Below, piece after piece: positions 52,342 through 61,147 of a stretch of 64,000 nt of DNA. Source of the stretch: Pseudonocardia oroxyli. Its GTDB lineage: Bacteria; Actinomycetota; Actinomycetes; Mycobacteriales; Pseudonocardiaceae. The notes beneath the pieces were generated by a model. It saw only the letters and a list, made by a program, of their open reading frames with translations. It was not told the DNA's origin and ran no database searches. The position numbers and the translations under genes are program-made. The stretch covers positions 1-64,000 of the forward strand of contig NZ_FNBE01000016.1 of NCBI RefSeq assembly GCF_900102195.1. Reading direction: 5' to 3'. Within the stretch, counting starts at the first letter, position 1. The number at the start of each line of letters is the position of its first letter.

Positions 52342-53357
52342 GGCGGGTGCTCGTCGTACGACTCGACGGCGCGGGCGACGTCCTGCTCGCGGGACCCGCG
52401 GTGCGGGCGGTCGCGGCCACCGCCCGGGTGACCCTGCTGGTCGGCCCGGCGGGGGCCGAGGCGGCCCGCCTGCTGCCGGGGGTCGACGAGGTCCTCATCT
52501 GGTCCTGCCCCTGGATCGCGGCGGACCCGCCGCCCGTCGACCGGGGCGGGCTCGACGACCTCGTCGACACCCTCGCCGCGGCCGGGTTCGCCGAGGCCGT
52601 GGTCCTGACCTCCTTCCACCAGTCGCCGCTGCCCACCGCGCTGGTGCTCCGGATGGCCGGGATCCCGCGGATCACCGGGGCGTCGGTCGACTACCCGGGC
52701 TCGCTGCTCGACGTGCGGCTGCGCCCGGGCGAGACGCTGAGCGAGGACCAGCCGGAGCCCGAGCGGATGGTCGCGATCGCCGGTCGTCCCCTGCCCGCGG
52801 GCGACGACGGCGGGCTCGCCGTCCGAGCGGCCGAGTGGGCCGGACCCGCGGTCGACGTCGTGGTCCACCCCGGTGCGGCGGTGCCCGCCCGCCGGTGGCC
52901 CGCGCGGCACGCCGCCGAGGCGGTGCGCCTGCTCGCCGCGCAGGGGCTTTGCACCGCGGTGACCGGCAGCGCGGACGAGCGGGCGCGTACCGCCGCCGTC
53001 GCCGGCGACCACGCCCTGGACCTGGGCGGGCGCACCTCGCTCGCGGAGCTGGCCGGGGTGATCGCGGGTGCGTCGGCGATCGTGGTGGGCAACACCGCGG
53101 CCGCCCACCTGGCCGCCGCGGTCGGCACCCCCGTGGTGTCGCTGTTCGCGCCGGTGGTCCCGGCGGTCCGCTGGCGCCCCTACCGCGTACCGCACGTGCT
53201 GCTCGGCGACCAGGCGGCGCCGTGTCGGGACAGCCGGGCCCGCGAGTGCCCGGTGCCGGGCCACCCGTGCCTGACGTCCGTGACCCCCGCCGACGTCGTG
53301 GCCGCCGTCGGCGCCGTCGGCGCGCTCGCCCGCTCCGGCCGGGAGGTGCCGGTGTGA
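52338..53357 (+). CDS. GT9 glycosyltransferase 2
   Basis: This 339-residue GT-B enzyme has RRVLVVRLDGAGDVLLAGPAVRA, VVVHPGAAVPARRWPARHAA, TGSADERARTAAVAG and the ADP-sugar motif IVVGNTAAAHLAAAVGTPVV, where GNT replaces the usual GDTG. A Cys-containing C-terminal segment (CRDSRARECPVPGHPC) resembles that in GT9 enzyme 1. It probably adds a heptose. It is coupled to gmhB (ATGA) and to the GT4 gene (GTGA), so it is part of one operon. Confidence 0.88.
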   Translation: MRRVLVVRLDGAGDVLLAGPAVRAVAATARVTLLVGPAGAEAARLLPGVDEVLIWSCPWIAADPPPVDRGGLDDLVDTLAAAGFAEAVVLTSFHQSPLPTALVLRMAGIPRITGASVDYPGSLLDVRLRPGETLSEDQPEPERMVAIAGRPLPAGDDGGLAVRAAEWAGPAVDVVVHPGAAVPARRWPARHAAEAVRLLAAQGLCTAVTGSADERARTAAVAGDHALDLGGRTSLAELAGVIAGASAIVVGNTAAAHLAAAVGTPVVSLFAPVVPAVRWRPYRVPHVLLGDQAAPCRDSRARECPVPGHPCLTSVTPADVVAAVGAVGALARSGREVPV

Positions 53358-54313
53358 ACATCCTGATCTGGCACGTCCACGGGTCGTGGACCACCGCGTT
53401 CGTCCAGGGGTGGCATCGGTACCTGCTGCCCACGCTGCCCGAGCGGGGGCCGTGGGGCGGTGGGCGGCCCGCCGCGTGGGACTGGCCCGCCTCGGCCGTC
53501 GAGGTCCCGCCGGAGCGGCTCGCGGCCGAGGACGTCGACCTGGTGGTCCTGCAGCGACCCGAGGAGCTGGAGCTGGCCACCCGCTGGCTCGGTCGGCGGG
53601 TGCCTACGGTCTACGTCGAACACAACGCACCACGCCAGGGCGCCGCGACCAGCAGACACCCGATGGCCGACCGCGACGACCTGCTCCTCGTCCACGTCAC
53701 GCACTTCAACGCGCTGATGTGGGACTCGGGCGACACCCCCACCACGGTGGTCGAACACGGTGTCCTCGACCCCGGGCTCCGCTACTCCGGGGAGCTCGCG
53801 CGCGCCGGGACGTGCATCAACGAGCCGCTGCGCCGGCACCGCGTCGTCGGGACCGACCTGGTCGCGGCGCTGGCGAAGGAGGCCCCCGTCGACGTCTTCG
53901 GGATGGGCGCGGAGGCGTTGTCCCTGCCGGGGGTGCACGGTCGCGGCGACCTGCCGCAGGGCCGGATGCACGGCGAGCTGGCCCGCCGCAGGCTCTACCT
54001 GCACACCGCGCGCTGGACCTCGCTCGGCCTCTCGCTGATCGAGGCGATGATGCTCGGGATGCCGGTCGTGGTCGTCGGGACGACCGAGGCCCCCGAACGC
54101 GTCCCCGCCGTGGCGGGGGTCGTGTCGACCGACCTGCGGCGGCTGCGCCGCGGCGTCGCCGAGCTCGTCGCCGACCCGGCCGCCGCGGCCGCCGCGGGCC
54201 GCGCCGCCCGCGCGGCCGCCCTGACCCGTTTCGGTATCGCGCGCTTCCTGCGCGACTGGGACGAGGTCCTCTCCACCCACCTGTCCACGCGCGTCCTCGT
54301 CGGAGGGAGCTGA
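53354..54313 (+). CDS. GT4-family glycosyltransferase A
   Basis: This 319-residue transferase is shorter than typical GT4 enzymes (about 370-400). NILIWHVHGSWTTAFVQG opens the acceptor domain. VPTVYVEHNAPRQG and TCINEPLRRHRVVGTDLVA follow, and the donor domain has HTARWTSLGLSLIEAMMLGMPVVVV with the E-x7-E-type region. Donor and acceptor are unknown. The GTG start overlaps the GT9 stop; the next GT gene follows after 3 bases. Confidence 0.82.
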   Translation: MNILIWHVHGSWTTAFVQGWHRYLLPTLPERGPWGGGRPAAWDWPASAVEVPPERLAAEDVDLVVLQRPEELELATRWLGRRVPTVYVEHNAPRQGAATSRHPMADRDDLLLVHVTHFNALMWDSGDTPTTVVEHGVLDPGLRYSGELARAGTCINEPLRRHRVVGTDLVAALAKEAPVDVFGMGAEALSLPGVHGRGDLPQGRMHGELARRRLYLHTARWTSLGLSLIEAMMLGMPVVVVGTTEAPERVPAVAGVVSTDLRRLRRGVAELVADPAAAAAAGRAARAAALTRFGIARFLRDWDEVLSTHLSTRVLVGGS

Positions 54314-54316
54314 CCG

Positions 54317-55501
54317 ATGCGCATCGCCATGGTCTCCGAACACGCCAGCCCGTTGGCCGAGCCGGGCGGCCCCGACGCGGGCGGCCAGAACGTGCACGTC
54401 CGGGAGCTGAGCCTGGCGCTCGCCCGCGCCGGTCACGACGTCGTCGTCCACACCCGTCGAGACGATCCCGACCTGCCCGCCGAGGTGCCGCTCGGGCCGG
54501 GTGTCCGGGTGCACCACCTCGACGCGGGCCCGCCGCGGCCGGTCCCCAAGGACGACCTGCTGCCCGTCGTGCCCGCCCTCGAACGGGAGCTGCGCGCGGC
54601 GTGGCTGGCCCGTCCACCGGACGTCGCGCACGCCCACTTCTGGATGTCCGGGCTCGCCGCGCTCGGGGCGGCCCGGGTGGCGGGGCTCCCGGTCGTCCAG
54701 ACCTTCCACGCCCTCGGGCACGTCAAGCGCCGCGAGCAGGCCCGCGACGACACCAGCCCGGACGCGCGGATCCCCGCGGAACGTCGGCTGGCGCGCGCCG
54801 TCGACGGCCTGACCGCCTCCTGCGAGGACGAGCTGTTCGAGCTGCTGCGCCTGGGCGCGGACCGCAGGCGGGTCTCGGTGGTGCCCTGCGGGGTGGACAC
54901 CGCCGAGTTCTCCCCGGGTCCGGCACCCGGGACGCGACGGATCCTGTGCCTGGGCAGGCTCGTGCGCCGCAAGGGGATCGACGAGCTCGTCGCGGCCCTC
55001 GCCGAGGTGCCTGCGGCGGAGCTGCTCGTCGCGGGCGGCGGCCGGGACGACCCCGGCGCGGGCCGCCTGCGCGCCTGCGCCCGGGAGGCCGGGGTGGCGG
55101 ACCGGGTGCGGTTCCTCGGCCCGGTCGCCCGGGCGGAGGTGCCCGCGTTGATCCGGTCGGCGGACGTCGTGGTCTGCGCACCCTGGTACGAGCCGTTCGG
55201 CATCGTGCCCCTGGAGGCGATGGCCTGTGGCCGTCCGGTGGTCGCGACCGCGGTCGGCGGCATGAAGGACACCGTCGTCGACGGCGGTACCGGGCTGCTC
55301 GTGCGGCCGCGGGACCCGGGGGCGATCGCGGCGGCCCTGCAGGCCGTGTTCGCGGACCCGCGGGCGGCCGCGGAGCTCGGCGCGGCCGGGCGCCGCCGGG
55401 TGCTCGCCCGCTACACCTGGCCGCGGGTCGCCGCGGCCACCGCGGGCGTGTACCGGGCCCTGGTCGAGGCGGGCGCACTCGCCGGGGCGGAGGCACGGTG
55501 A
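54317..55501 (+). CDS. GT4-family glycosyltransferase B
   Basis: This 394-residue full-length GT4 has MRIAMVSEHASPLAEPGGPDAGGQN (acceptor side GGxxxH-like) and VVPCGVDTAEFSP. The donor domain has LCLGRLVRRKGIDELVAALA, then APWYEPFGIVPLEAMACGRP with E-x7-E. It resembles mannosyl/glucosyl transferases such as PimB/MshA-type enzymes, but substrate is not determined. GTG-overlapped by gmhA downstream. Confidence 0.9.
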   Translation: MRIAMVSEHASPLAEPGGPDAGGQNVHVRELSLALARAGHDVVVHTRRDDPDLPAEVPLGPGVRVHHLDAGPPRPVPKDDLLPVVPALERELRAAWLARPPDVAHAHFWMSGLAALGAARVAGLPVVQTFHALGHVKRREQARDDTSPDARIPAERRLARAVDGLTASCEDELFELLRLGADRRRVSVVPCGVDTAEFSPGPAPGTRRILCLGRLVRRKGIDELVAALAEVPAAELLVAGGGRDDPGAGRLRACAREAGVADRVRFLGPVARAEVPALIRSADVVVCAPWYEPFGIVPLEAMACGRPVVATAVGGMKDTVVDGGTGLLVRPRDPGAIAAALQAVFADPRAAAELGAAGRRRVLARYTWPRVAAATAGVYRALVEAGALAGAEAR

Positions 55502-56130
55502 CGGGCTCCCAGGACGGCCTGCTCGACGACCACGTGACCCGGCTCGAGGCGGCCCTGCCCGCGCTGCGGGCCGCCTCCCCGACCCTGGCCCGCTGGGGTG
55601 GCGCGCTCGCGGCGCTGCTGCCCTCGGGCGGGCGCCTGCTGGCGGCGGGGAACGGGGGCAGCGCCGCGGAGGCCCAGCACCTGACGGCCGAGCTGGTCGG
55701 CCGGTTCGACGGCGAGCGCCGCCCGCTCGGCGCGCTCGCCCTGCACGCGGACACCTCGTCGCTGACCGCGATCGGCAACGACTACGGCTACGACGAGGTC
55801 TTCGCCCGCCAGGTGCGCGCCCACGGCCGCGCCGGGGACGTCCTCGTGCTGCTGTCCACCAGCGGGCGCAGCGCCAACCTGCTGCGCGCCGCGGACGCCG
55901 CCCGCGAGCTCGACCTGCACTGCTGGGCCCTGACCGGGCCCGGCCCCAACCCCCTGGCCCGCCGGGCGAGCGACGCCGTCTGCCTGCCGGGGGACACCGC
56001 GACGGTCCAGGAGTCCCACCTCGCGGCGGTGCACATGCTCTGCCGCGCGCTCGAGGCCCAGCTCCCCGCCGAGCTGGGCAGCAGACGACCCCACGCCCTC
56101 GACCCCACGATCACCAGGAGGCCCGCATGA
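55498..56130 (+). CDS. gmhA: Sedoheptulose-7-phosphate isomerase (SIS domain)
   Basis: This 210-residue SIS protein has RLLAAGNGGSAAEAQHLTAELVGRF (sugar-phosphate loop), SLTAIGNDYGYDEVFARQV, VLLSTSGRSANLLRAA and QESHLAAVHMLCRALE, all typical of GmhA. It converts sedoheptulose-7-phosphate to glycero-manno-heptose-7-phosphate, the first committed step. GTG 55498 overlaps the GT4 stop, and the SDR gene overlaps its 3' end by ATGA. Confidence 0.92.
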   Translation: MTGSQDGLLDDHVTRLEAALPALRAASPTLARWGGALAALLPSGGRLLAAGNGGSAAEAQHLTAELVGRFDGERRPLGALALHADTSSLTAIGNDYGYDEVFARQVRAHGRAGDVLVLLSTSGRSANLLRAADAARELDLHCWALTGPGPNPLARRASDAVCLPGDTATVQESHLAAVHMLCRALEAQLPAELGSRRPHALDPTITRRPA

Positions 56131-56867
56131 CCCTCACCGACACCCGCGCCACCCCCGGCCCGCAGGAGCGGCTGCCCACCTCGCGTCCACTGGGGACGGT
56201 GCTCGTCACCGGCGCCGCCTCCGGGCTCGGCCTCGCCGTGGCCGAGGCGGTCGGCACCGCGGGCGGCACCCCGCTGCTGCTCGACCGCGAGGTGCCGCCC
56301 GGCGAGGGGCTGCACGCCGTCGTCGACCTCGCGGACACCCGGGCGGCGGAGGCCGCGGTCCGGGCGCTCGTCGAGCGGGCGGGCGGGGTCGACGCCGTGG
56401 TGTGCTGCGCCGGGACCGACGCCTGCGGCGCGCTCGACGCCGTGCCCGGCGCGGCCTGGGAACGCGTGGTGCAGGTCAACCTCCTCGGTACCGCCGCGGT
56501 CCTGCGCGCCGCCCTGCCGAGCCTGCGGGAGCGCCGGGGCCGGATCGTGACCGTCGCCTCGACCCTCGGCCTGCGGGCGCTGCCCGACGCCTCGGCCTAC
56601 TGTGCGTCGAAGTTCGGGGTGCTCGGCCTGAGCCGCGCCCTCGCCGCCGAGCTGGCGGGCGAGGTCGGGCTGACCACGCTGCTGCCCGGCGGGATGGACA
56701 CCGCCTTCTTCGACGGCCGCACCGAGCAGTACAAGCCCGGCCCGGACGCGAAGCTCAACGACCCGCGCAACGTCGCCGCCACCGTGCTGTTCGCGCTGAC
56801 CCGACCCGAGGGGTGCGAGGTCCGCGAGCTGGTCGTGTGCCCGAGTGAGGAGCCCTCGTGGCCGTGA
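56127..56867 (+). CDS. Short-chain dehydrogenase/reductase in heptose cluster
   Basis: This 246-residue classical SDR has VLVTGAASGLGLAVAEAV (NAD(P) binding), VVCCAGTDACG, VASTLG and the catalytic SAYCASKFG (Y-x3-K). It is not an extended SDR of the HldD epimerase type, which would have GGxGFxG and about 310 residues. It could oxidise or reduce the heptose or another sugar of the glycan. Coupled to gmhA and hldE by overlaps, so it belongs to the pathway. Confidence 0.85.
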   Translation: MTLTDTRATPGPQERLPTSRPLGTVLVTGAASGLGLAVAEAVGTAGGTPLLLDREVPPGEGLHAVVDLADTRAAEAAVRALVERAGGVDAVVCCAGTDACGALDAVPGAAWERVVQVNLLGTAAVLRAALPSLRERRGRIVTVASTLGLRALPDASAYCASKFGVLGLSRALAAELAGEVGLTTLLPGGMDTAFFDGRTEQYKPGPDAKLNDPRNVAATVLFALTRPEGCEVRELVVCPSEEPSWP

Positions 56868-58345
56868 GCGCAGCGGGCCCCCGGGTGGCCCCGGCCGCCG
56901 CGGTGGGCCTCGCCGCCCTCATCGCGGACCGGCGCCCCCGGGTGCTCGTGCTGGGCGACGCGGCGCTCGACGGGTGGGTGTTCGGCACCACCCGCCGGGT
57001 CGCCCGGGACGGTCCGGTGCCGGTGGTGGACGCCTCCTCGTCCCGGCTCGCCCCGGGTGGGGCGGCCAACGCGGCCGCGGCGCTCGCCGCGCTCGGCGCG
57101 GACGTCGAGCTCGTCTGTGCGCTCGGAGACGACCCGGACGGCCGCATGCTGCGGGGACTGCTCGCCGACGCGGGCGTCCGCACCAGTCGGTGCGTGCTCG
57201 ACCCCGGCACGTCCACCACGGCCAAGCACCGGGTGGTGGCCGGGGACCAGCCCGTCGCGCGGTACGACGCGGCGTCCGGAACCCGACCGGGGCCCGCGGC
57301 CGTGCGCGCGCTGGCGGACCAGACGACCGCGGCACTGGCGGACCACCCGGACGCCGTCCTCGTCGCCGACTACGGGCGGGTGCCCGCGCCGGTCCGCCGC
57401 CGGGTCGCCCGGGCCCGCGGCCGGATCCCGCTGCTCGTCGTCGACGCCCACGACCCGACCCCGTGGGCGGCGCTGCGCCCGGACGCGGTCTGCCCGAGCG
57501 CGGCGGAGGCCGCGGACGCGCTCGGCGTGCCGCACCCGCGCGAGGATCGGTTGACGTGGGGGAACGACCGGGCGGGCGCGCTGCGCACGGCCACCGGCGC
57601 GCAGGAGGTGCTGCTGACCCTCGACGTCGACGGCGCGGTGTGGCTGGGCGACGCCGCGCCGCTGTGCCGCCCGGCGGGTGGGCGCGCCGCATCCTCCGCC
57701 GCCTGCGGCGCGGGTGACGTGTTCGCCGCGGCGTGGACCGCCGCGGTCGCGGCGGGCGTCCCCCGCCCCGAGGCGCTGTCGCTCGCCCAGACCGCCGCGG
57801 ACGTCGTCGTCGGGCTTCCGGGGACCGCCGTGTGCACCACCGCGGCGCTGGCCTCCCGGCTGGCGGCGGGGGACCCCGGCGTCGTGCTCTCCCACCGCGA
57901 CCTGGTCACGGTGCTGGCCGAGCGCCGGGCCGCGGGCGCCAGGGTCGTGTTCACCAACGGGTGCTTCGACGTGCTGCACCGCGGCCACGTCGGCTACCTG
58001 CGCGAGGCCGCGCAGCTCGGCGACGTGCTGGTGGTGGCGCTCAACGGCGACGAGGGGGTCCGCAGGCTCAAGGGACCGACCCGGCCGGTCAACCCGGTCG
58101 AGGACCGGGCGGGCGTGGTCGGGGCGCTCGCCGCGGTCGACCTGGTGACGTCCTTCGACACCGACAGCCCGGTCGAGCTGCTCGACCTCGTCCGCCCGGA
58201 CGTCTACTGCAAGGGCGGGGACTACACCCCCGACATGCTGCCCGAGACACCCGTGATGGAGCGCCTGGGCGGGGAGATCCGGATCCTCGGGTATCTCGCC
58301 GACCACTCCACCAGCGCGATCGTCGCCCGGGCGGCGGGCTCGTGA
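56858..58345 (+). CDS. hldE: Bifunctional heptose-7-P kinase / heptose-1-P adenylyltransferase
   Basis: This 495-residue protein joins a PfkB (ribokinase-like) kinase (RVLVLGDAALDGWVFGTTRR, APGGAANAAAALAALGADVE, SAACGAGDVFAAAW with catalytic Asp) to a nucleotidyltransferase (VVFTNGCFDVLHRGHVGYLREA, LNGDEGVRRLKGPTRPV, KGGDYTPDMLPE). HldE phosphorylates C1 and then adds AMP to give ADP-heptose. It overlaps the SDR gene, and the next kinase gene overlaps its stop by GTGA. Confidence 0.94.
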   Translation: MAVSAAGPRVAPAAAVGLAALIADRRPRVLVLGDAALDGWVFGTTRRVARDGPVPVVDASSSRLAPGGAANAAAALAALGADVELVCALGDDPDGRMLRGLLADAGVRTSRCVLDPGTSTTAKHRVVAGDQPVARYDAASGTRPGPAAVRALADQTTAALADHPDAVLVADYGRVPAPVRRRVARARGRIPLLVVDAHDPTPWAALRPDAVCPSAAEAADALGVPHPREDRLTWGNDRAGALRTATGAQEVLLTLDVDGAVWLGDAAPLCRPAGGRAASSAACGAGDVFAAAWTAAVAAGVPRPEALSLAQTAADVVVGLPGTAVCTTAALASRLAAGDPGVVLSHRDLVTVLAERRAAGARVVFTNGCFDVLHRGHVGYLREAAQLGDVLVVALNGDEGVRRLKGPTRPVNPVEDRAGVVGALAAVDLVTSFDTDSPVELLDLVRPDVYCKGGDYTPDMLPETPVMERLGGEIRILGYLADHSTSAIVARAAGS

Positions 58346-59247
58346 GACCGGTCGTCGTGGTCGGGGACGTGCTGCTCGACGTCGACGTGCACGGCACCGT
58401 CGACCGGCTCGCCCCGGACGCCCCGGTACCCGTCCTCGACGTCGTCGAGGAGGTCTCCCGGCCCGGCGGTGCCGGACTCGCGGCGGCCGTGCTCGCGGGC
58501 TCCGGGGTGCCGACGACCCTGGTCACCGCCCTGGCCGACGACGGGGGTGGGATGCGGAGCCTGCTCGAACCGTCCCTCCGCGTCGTCGCGGGCCGGGCCG
58601 TGGGCGGCACCCCGACCAAGCGCCGGTGGCACGGCCCGCAGGGTCCCCTGCTGCGCACCGACTCCGGCGAGGGCACCCCGGCCCCCGGGTTCGGCGCGAC
58701 CGTGCGGAACGGCCTGCGGGGCGCCCTGGAGGCCGCGGGGGCGGTGCTGGTGTCCGACTACGGCCGCGGGGTCACGGCCGACCCGGTCGTCCGGGAGCTC
58801 CTCGCCGCCGCGGTCGACCGCGGGACGCCCATGGTGTGGGACCCGCACCCGCGGGGCAGCGAGCCCGTGCCCGGAGCCGTCCTCACCCCGAACACCGCCG
58901 AGGCGACCGCGGCGCTCGGGCTGATCGACGAGGACGGGGACGCGGTCGGCGGCGCGGTGGGCCTGCGGGACGAGCAGGGCTGCCGCGCCGTCGTCGTGAC
59001 CCGGGGGGAGCGGGGCGCGGTGCTGGTCGTGGACGCGCACTGCATCGTCGTGCCCGCCGTCGCGGCCGAGCACGGTGACCCCTGCGGCGCGGGGGACGCC
59101 TTCGCCGGGCGGCTCGCCGCCACCCTCGCGGACGGGATCGACCTGCTCGCGGGTGTGACCGCGGCCGTCGAGGAGGCGGGTCGGTTCGTCGGGGCGGGCG
59201 GGGCCGCCGCGGTCCGCCGGGTCGAGGGTCGGTGGACACAGGTCTGA
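58342..59247 (+). CDS. PfkB-family sugar kinase (second heptose-kinase-like)
   Basis: This 301-residue ribokinase-fold protein resembles the kinase half of HldE (VVVVGDVLLDVDVHGTVDRL, SRPGGAGLAAAVLAGSGVPT, HGDPCGAGDAFAGRLA with catalytic Asp) but has no nucleotidyltransferase. It could be a stand-alone HldA, phosphorylate a different anomer or sugar, or be a regulator. GTG 58342 overlaps hldE, so it is the last gene of the 51793-59247 operon. Its stop lies in a tandem 10-bp repeat. Confidence 0.88.
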   Translation: MRPVVVVGDVLLDVDVHGTVDRLAPDAPVPVLDVVEEVSRPGGAGLAAAVLAGSGVPTTLVTALADDGGGMRSLLEPSLRVVAGRAVGGTPTKRRWHGPQGPLLRTDSGEGTPAPGFGATVRNGLRGALEAAGAVLVSDYGRGVTADPVVRELLAAAVDRGTPMVWDPHPRGSEPVPGAVLTPNTAEATAALGLIDEDGDAVGGAVGLRDEQGCRAVVVTRGERGAVLVVDAHCIVVPAVAAEHGDPCGAGDAFAGRLAATLADGIDLLAGVTAAVEEAGRFVGAGGAAAVRRVEGRWTQV

Positions 59248-59282
59248 TCAGCTCCGATCAGCCCCGACCAGCTCTGATCAGG
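59243..59282. repeat. Four 10-bp tandem units across two stop codons
   Basis: TCTGATCAGC, TCCGATCAGC, CCCGACCAGC and TCTGATCAGG follow without gap. The first and last contain the self-complementary CTGATCAG. The kinase TGA (59245-59247) is in unit 1 and the TGA of the convergent GT9 gene (59278-59280) in unit 4. It may form a stem and act as a shared terminator. Confidence 0.65.
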
Positions 59283-60198
59283 CAGAGGACACCCGCAGGC
59301 AGGCGGCGTGCACCTCGTCCACGCCGATCGCCAGCAGTGCGGGGTCCGGGTCGTCGGCGAACGGGTCGCCGCGGCGCACCCGGGCGTGGGTGAGGGCCTC
59401 GTGCGGGCCCGCGGGCGGGCCCCAGCGCTCCGGCCCGACCGGCCCGAACAGCACCACCGACGGCCTGCCGAACGCCGAGGCGAGGTGGGCGACCCCGGTG
59501 TCCCCGCTGACCACCAGCCGCGCGCCCGCGACGACCGCCGCGAGGTCCTGGATCGACGTCCGCCCGGCGAGCACCGCGGCACCCTCGGCCACCCGCTCGG
59601 CAAGCCCCCGCTCCGCCGCCGATCCCGTGACCACGACGGGGCCGACGGGGGCGAGCCTGCGGGCGAGCTCGGCGAAGCGCTCGACCGGCCACCGCTTGGC
59701 GCCGTACGCCGCACCGGGGTGGACCACGACGGGCCCGTCGGCGACCCGGTCGCGCGGCGGAGGGAGCCGCAGGTCGTCGGGGTCCGCGGGCACCCCGTGG
59801 GCGGCGAGCATCCGACACCACCGCACGCGCTCGTGCAGCGCGTCGAGCTCGGCGGCGGGCGGCCCCGGCCAGCCCTGCGCGGGGCAGCCCACCCCGATGC
59901 GCCGCCGGGGGGCCAGCGCGTCGAGCGCGCGGTGGCTGTCCGGGCCTGCCCCGTGCAGGTTGACGGCGAGGTCGACCGGTCGGCCGACCGGCGGCGGAAC
60001 GGTCCCCCGCGTGGGCGCCACCTCGTCGACGGCCCCGCTGAGCCGGGCGAGCGGCGCCAGCTCGCCGGGCGCGGCCAGCACGATCCGGTGGCCGGGGAAG
60101 CCCCGCCGCAGGGCGCGCAGGGCGGGGACCACGGTCACCAGGTCGCCCAGCTGCGAGGCACGCAGCGCGACCAGGACGGGACGGATGTCGGGCGGCAT
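59278..60198 (-). CDS. GT9 glycosyltransferase 3
   Basis: This 306-residue GT-B enzyme has VLVALRASQLGDLVTVVPALRAL, VVVHPGAAYGAKRWPVERFAEL, VVTGSAAERGLAERVAEG and the complete ADP-heptose motif VVSGDTGVAHLASAFGRPSVVLFGPVGPERWGPP. It is the most canonical GT9 of the set and the full-length relative of the truncated copy at 25209-25703. ATG 60198 is taken. Convergent with the kinase gene, divergent from the GT2 gene. Confidence 0.92.
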   Translation of the reverse strand: MPPDIRPVLVALRASQLGDLVTVVPALRALRRGFPGHRIVLAAPGELAPLARLSGAVDEVAPTRGTVPPPVGRPVDLAVNLHGAGPDSHRALDALAPRRRIGVGCPAQGWPGPPAAELDALHERVRWCRMLAAHGVPADPDDLRLPPPRDRVADGPVVVHPGAAYGAKRWPVERFAELARRLAPVGPVVVTGSAAERGLAERVAEGAAVLAGRTSIQDLAAVVAGARLVVSGDTGVAHLASAFGRPSVVLFGPVGPERWGPPAGPHEALTHARVRRGDPFADDPDPALLAIGVDEVHAACLRVSSA

Positions 60199-60259
60199 GC
60201 CCGGTGACTGCCCCCGATTCGTCTCGGCATGCCTGCGCCGCGTCCGGGTAGTGGCGCGC

Positions 60260-61147
60260 ATGCCCTCCGTCGAGGTTCTGGTGCCCACGTGCGATCGGCC
60301 GGTCGAGCTGGCGACGACCCTGGCCGGGTTGGCGGCCCAGGACCACCCCTTCGACCTGGTGGTGTTCGACCAGTCCACGGGACCCGCCTCCTACGACACC
60401 GCCCCCGCCCGGGCGATGATCAGGGTGCTCGAGCTCGCGGGACACCGGGTGCGCACCGGCAGACACCTGCCCCGGCGAGGGGTGGCGGAGCACCGGGCGG
60501 CGCTGGCGGGCCGGTCCACCGCGCGGTACGTGCTGTTCCTCGACGACGACGTCTGGCTCGCCCCGGGCACCGTCGCCCGGCTGCACGAGGCGATCGTCGA
60601 GCTGGGCTGCGGGCTCGTGGGCGCGGCGCTGGAGGGCCTGTCCTACGTCGCCGACGAGCGCCCCGCCGAGCAGGCGGCGTTCGAGCGGTGGGACGGGCCC
60701 CCGCAGCCCGAGGACCTGCGCCCCGACACCCCCGAGTGGGAGCGCTGGCGCCTGCACAACGCGGCCAACCCCGTCCACCTCGCCCGCCGCCACGTGCGCC
60801 CGGACGACCGCTGGGTGGCTTACAAGATCGCCTGGGTCGCCGGGTGCACGCTCTACGACCGGGCGGCGCTCGAGGCGGTGGGCGGGTTCGACTTCTGGTC
60901 GGAGGTGCCGGAGACCGTGGTGGGTGAGGACGTCGTGGCCCAGCAGCGCGTGCTCGCGGAGTACGGCGGGGCCGGGATCCTGCCGTCGGGTGCGGTCCAC
61001 CTGGAGTCGGTGACGACGATCCCGGACCGCTCGGTCACGGCCGACGGGTTGCTGCCGCCGCGACGGCCGCGGGGGACAGGTCGACTAGGCACGCCGGGAG
61101 CGGAGCCAGCGGGCAGCGCGCCTCCCACCAGCACACCTGCTCGGTGA
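60260..61147 (+). CDS. GT2-family glycosyltransferase
   Basis: This 295-residue GT-A enzyme has VEVLVPTCDRPVELATTLAG (nucleotide-binding), the metal DxD in YVLFLDDDVWLAPGTVARLHE, and the acceptor-side VGGFDFWSEVPETVVGEDV. It transfers a sugar from an NDP-sugar, often onto the growing glycan. The last 38 codons (from 61035) run antisense to the following GT9 gene, a 113-base convergent overlap in which the Arg/Pro/Gly-rich tail looks non-essential. Confidence 0.87.
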   Translation: MPSVEVLVPTCDRPVELATTLAGLAAQDHPFDLVVFDQSTGPASYDTAPARAMIRVLELAGHRVRTGRHLPRRGVAEHRAALAGRSTARYVLFLDDDVWLAPGTVARLHEAIVELGCGLVGAALEGLSYVADERPAEQAAFERWDGPPQPEDLRPDTPEWERWRLHNAANPVHLARRHVRPDDRWVAYKIAWVAGCTLYDRAALEAVGGFDFWSEVPETVVGEDVVAQQRVLAEYGGAGILPSGAVHLESVTTIPDRSVTADGLLPPRRPRGTGRLGTPGAEPAGSAPPTSTPAR

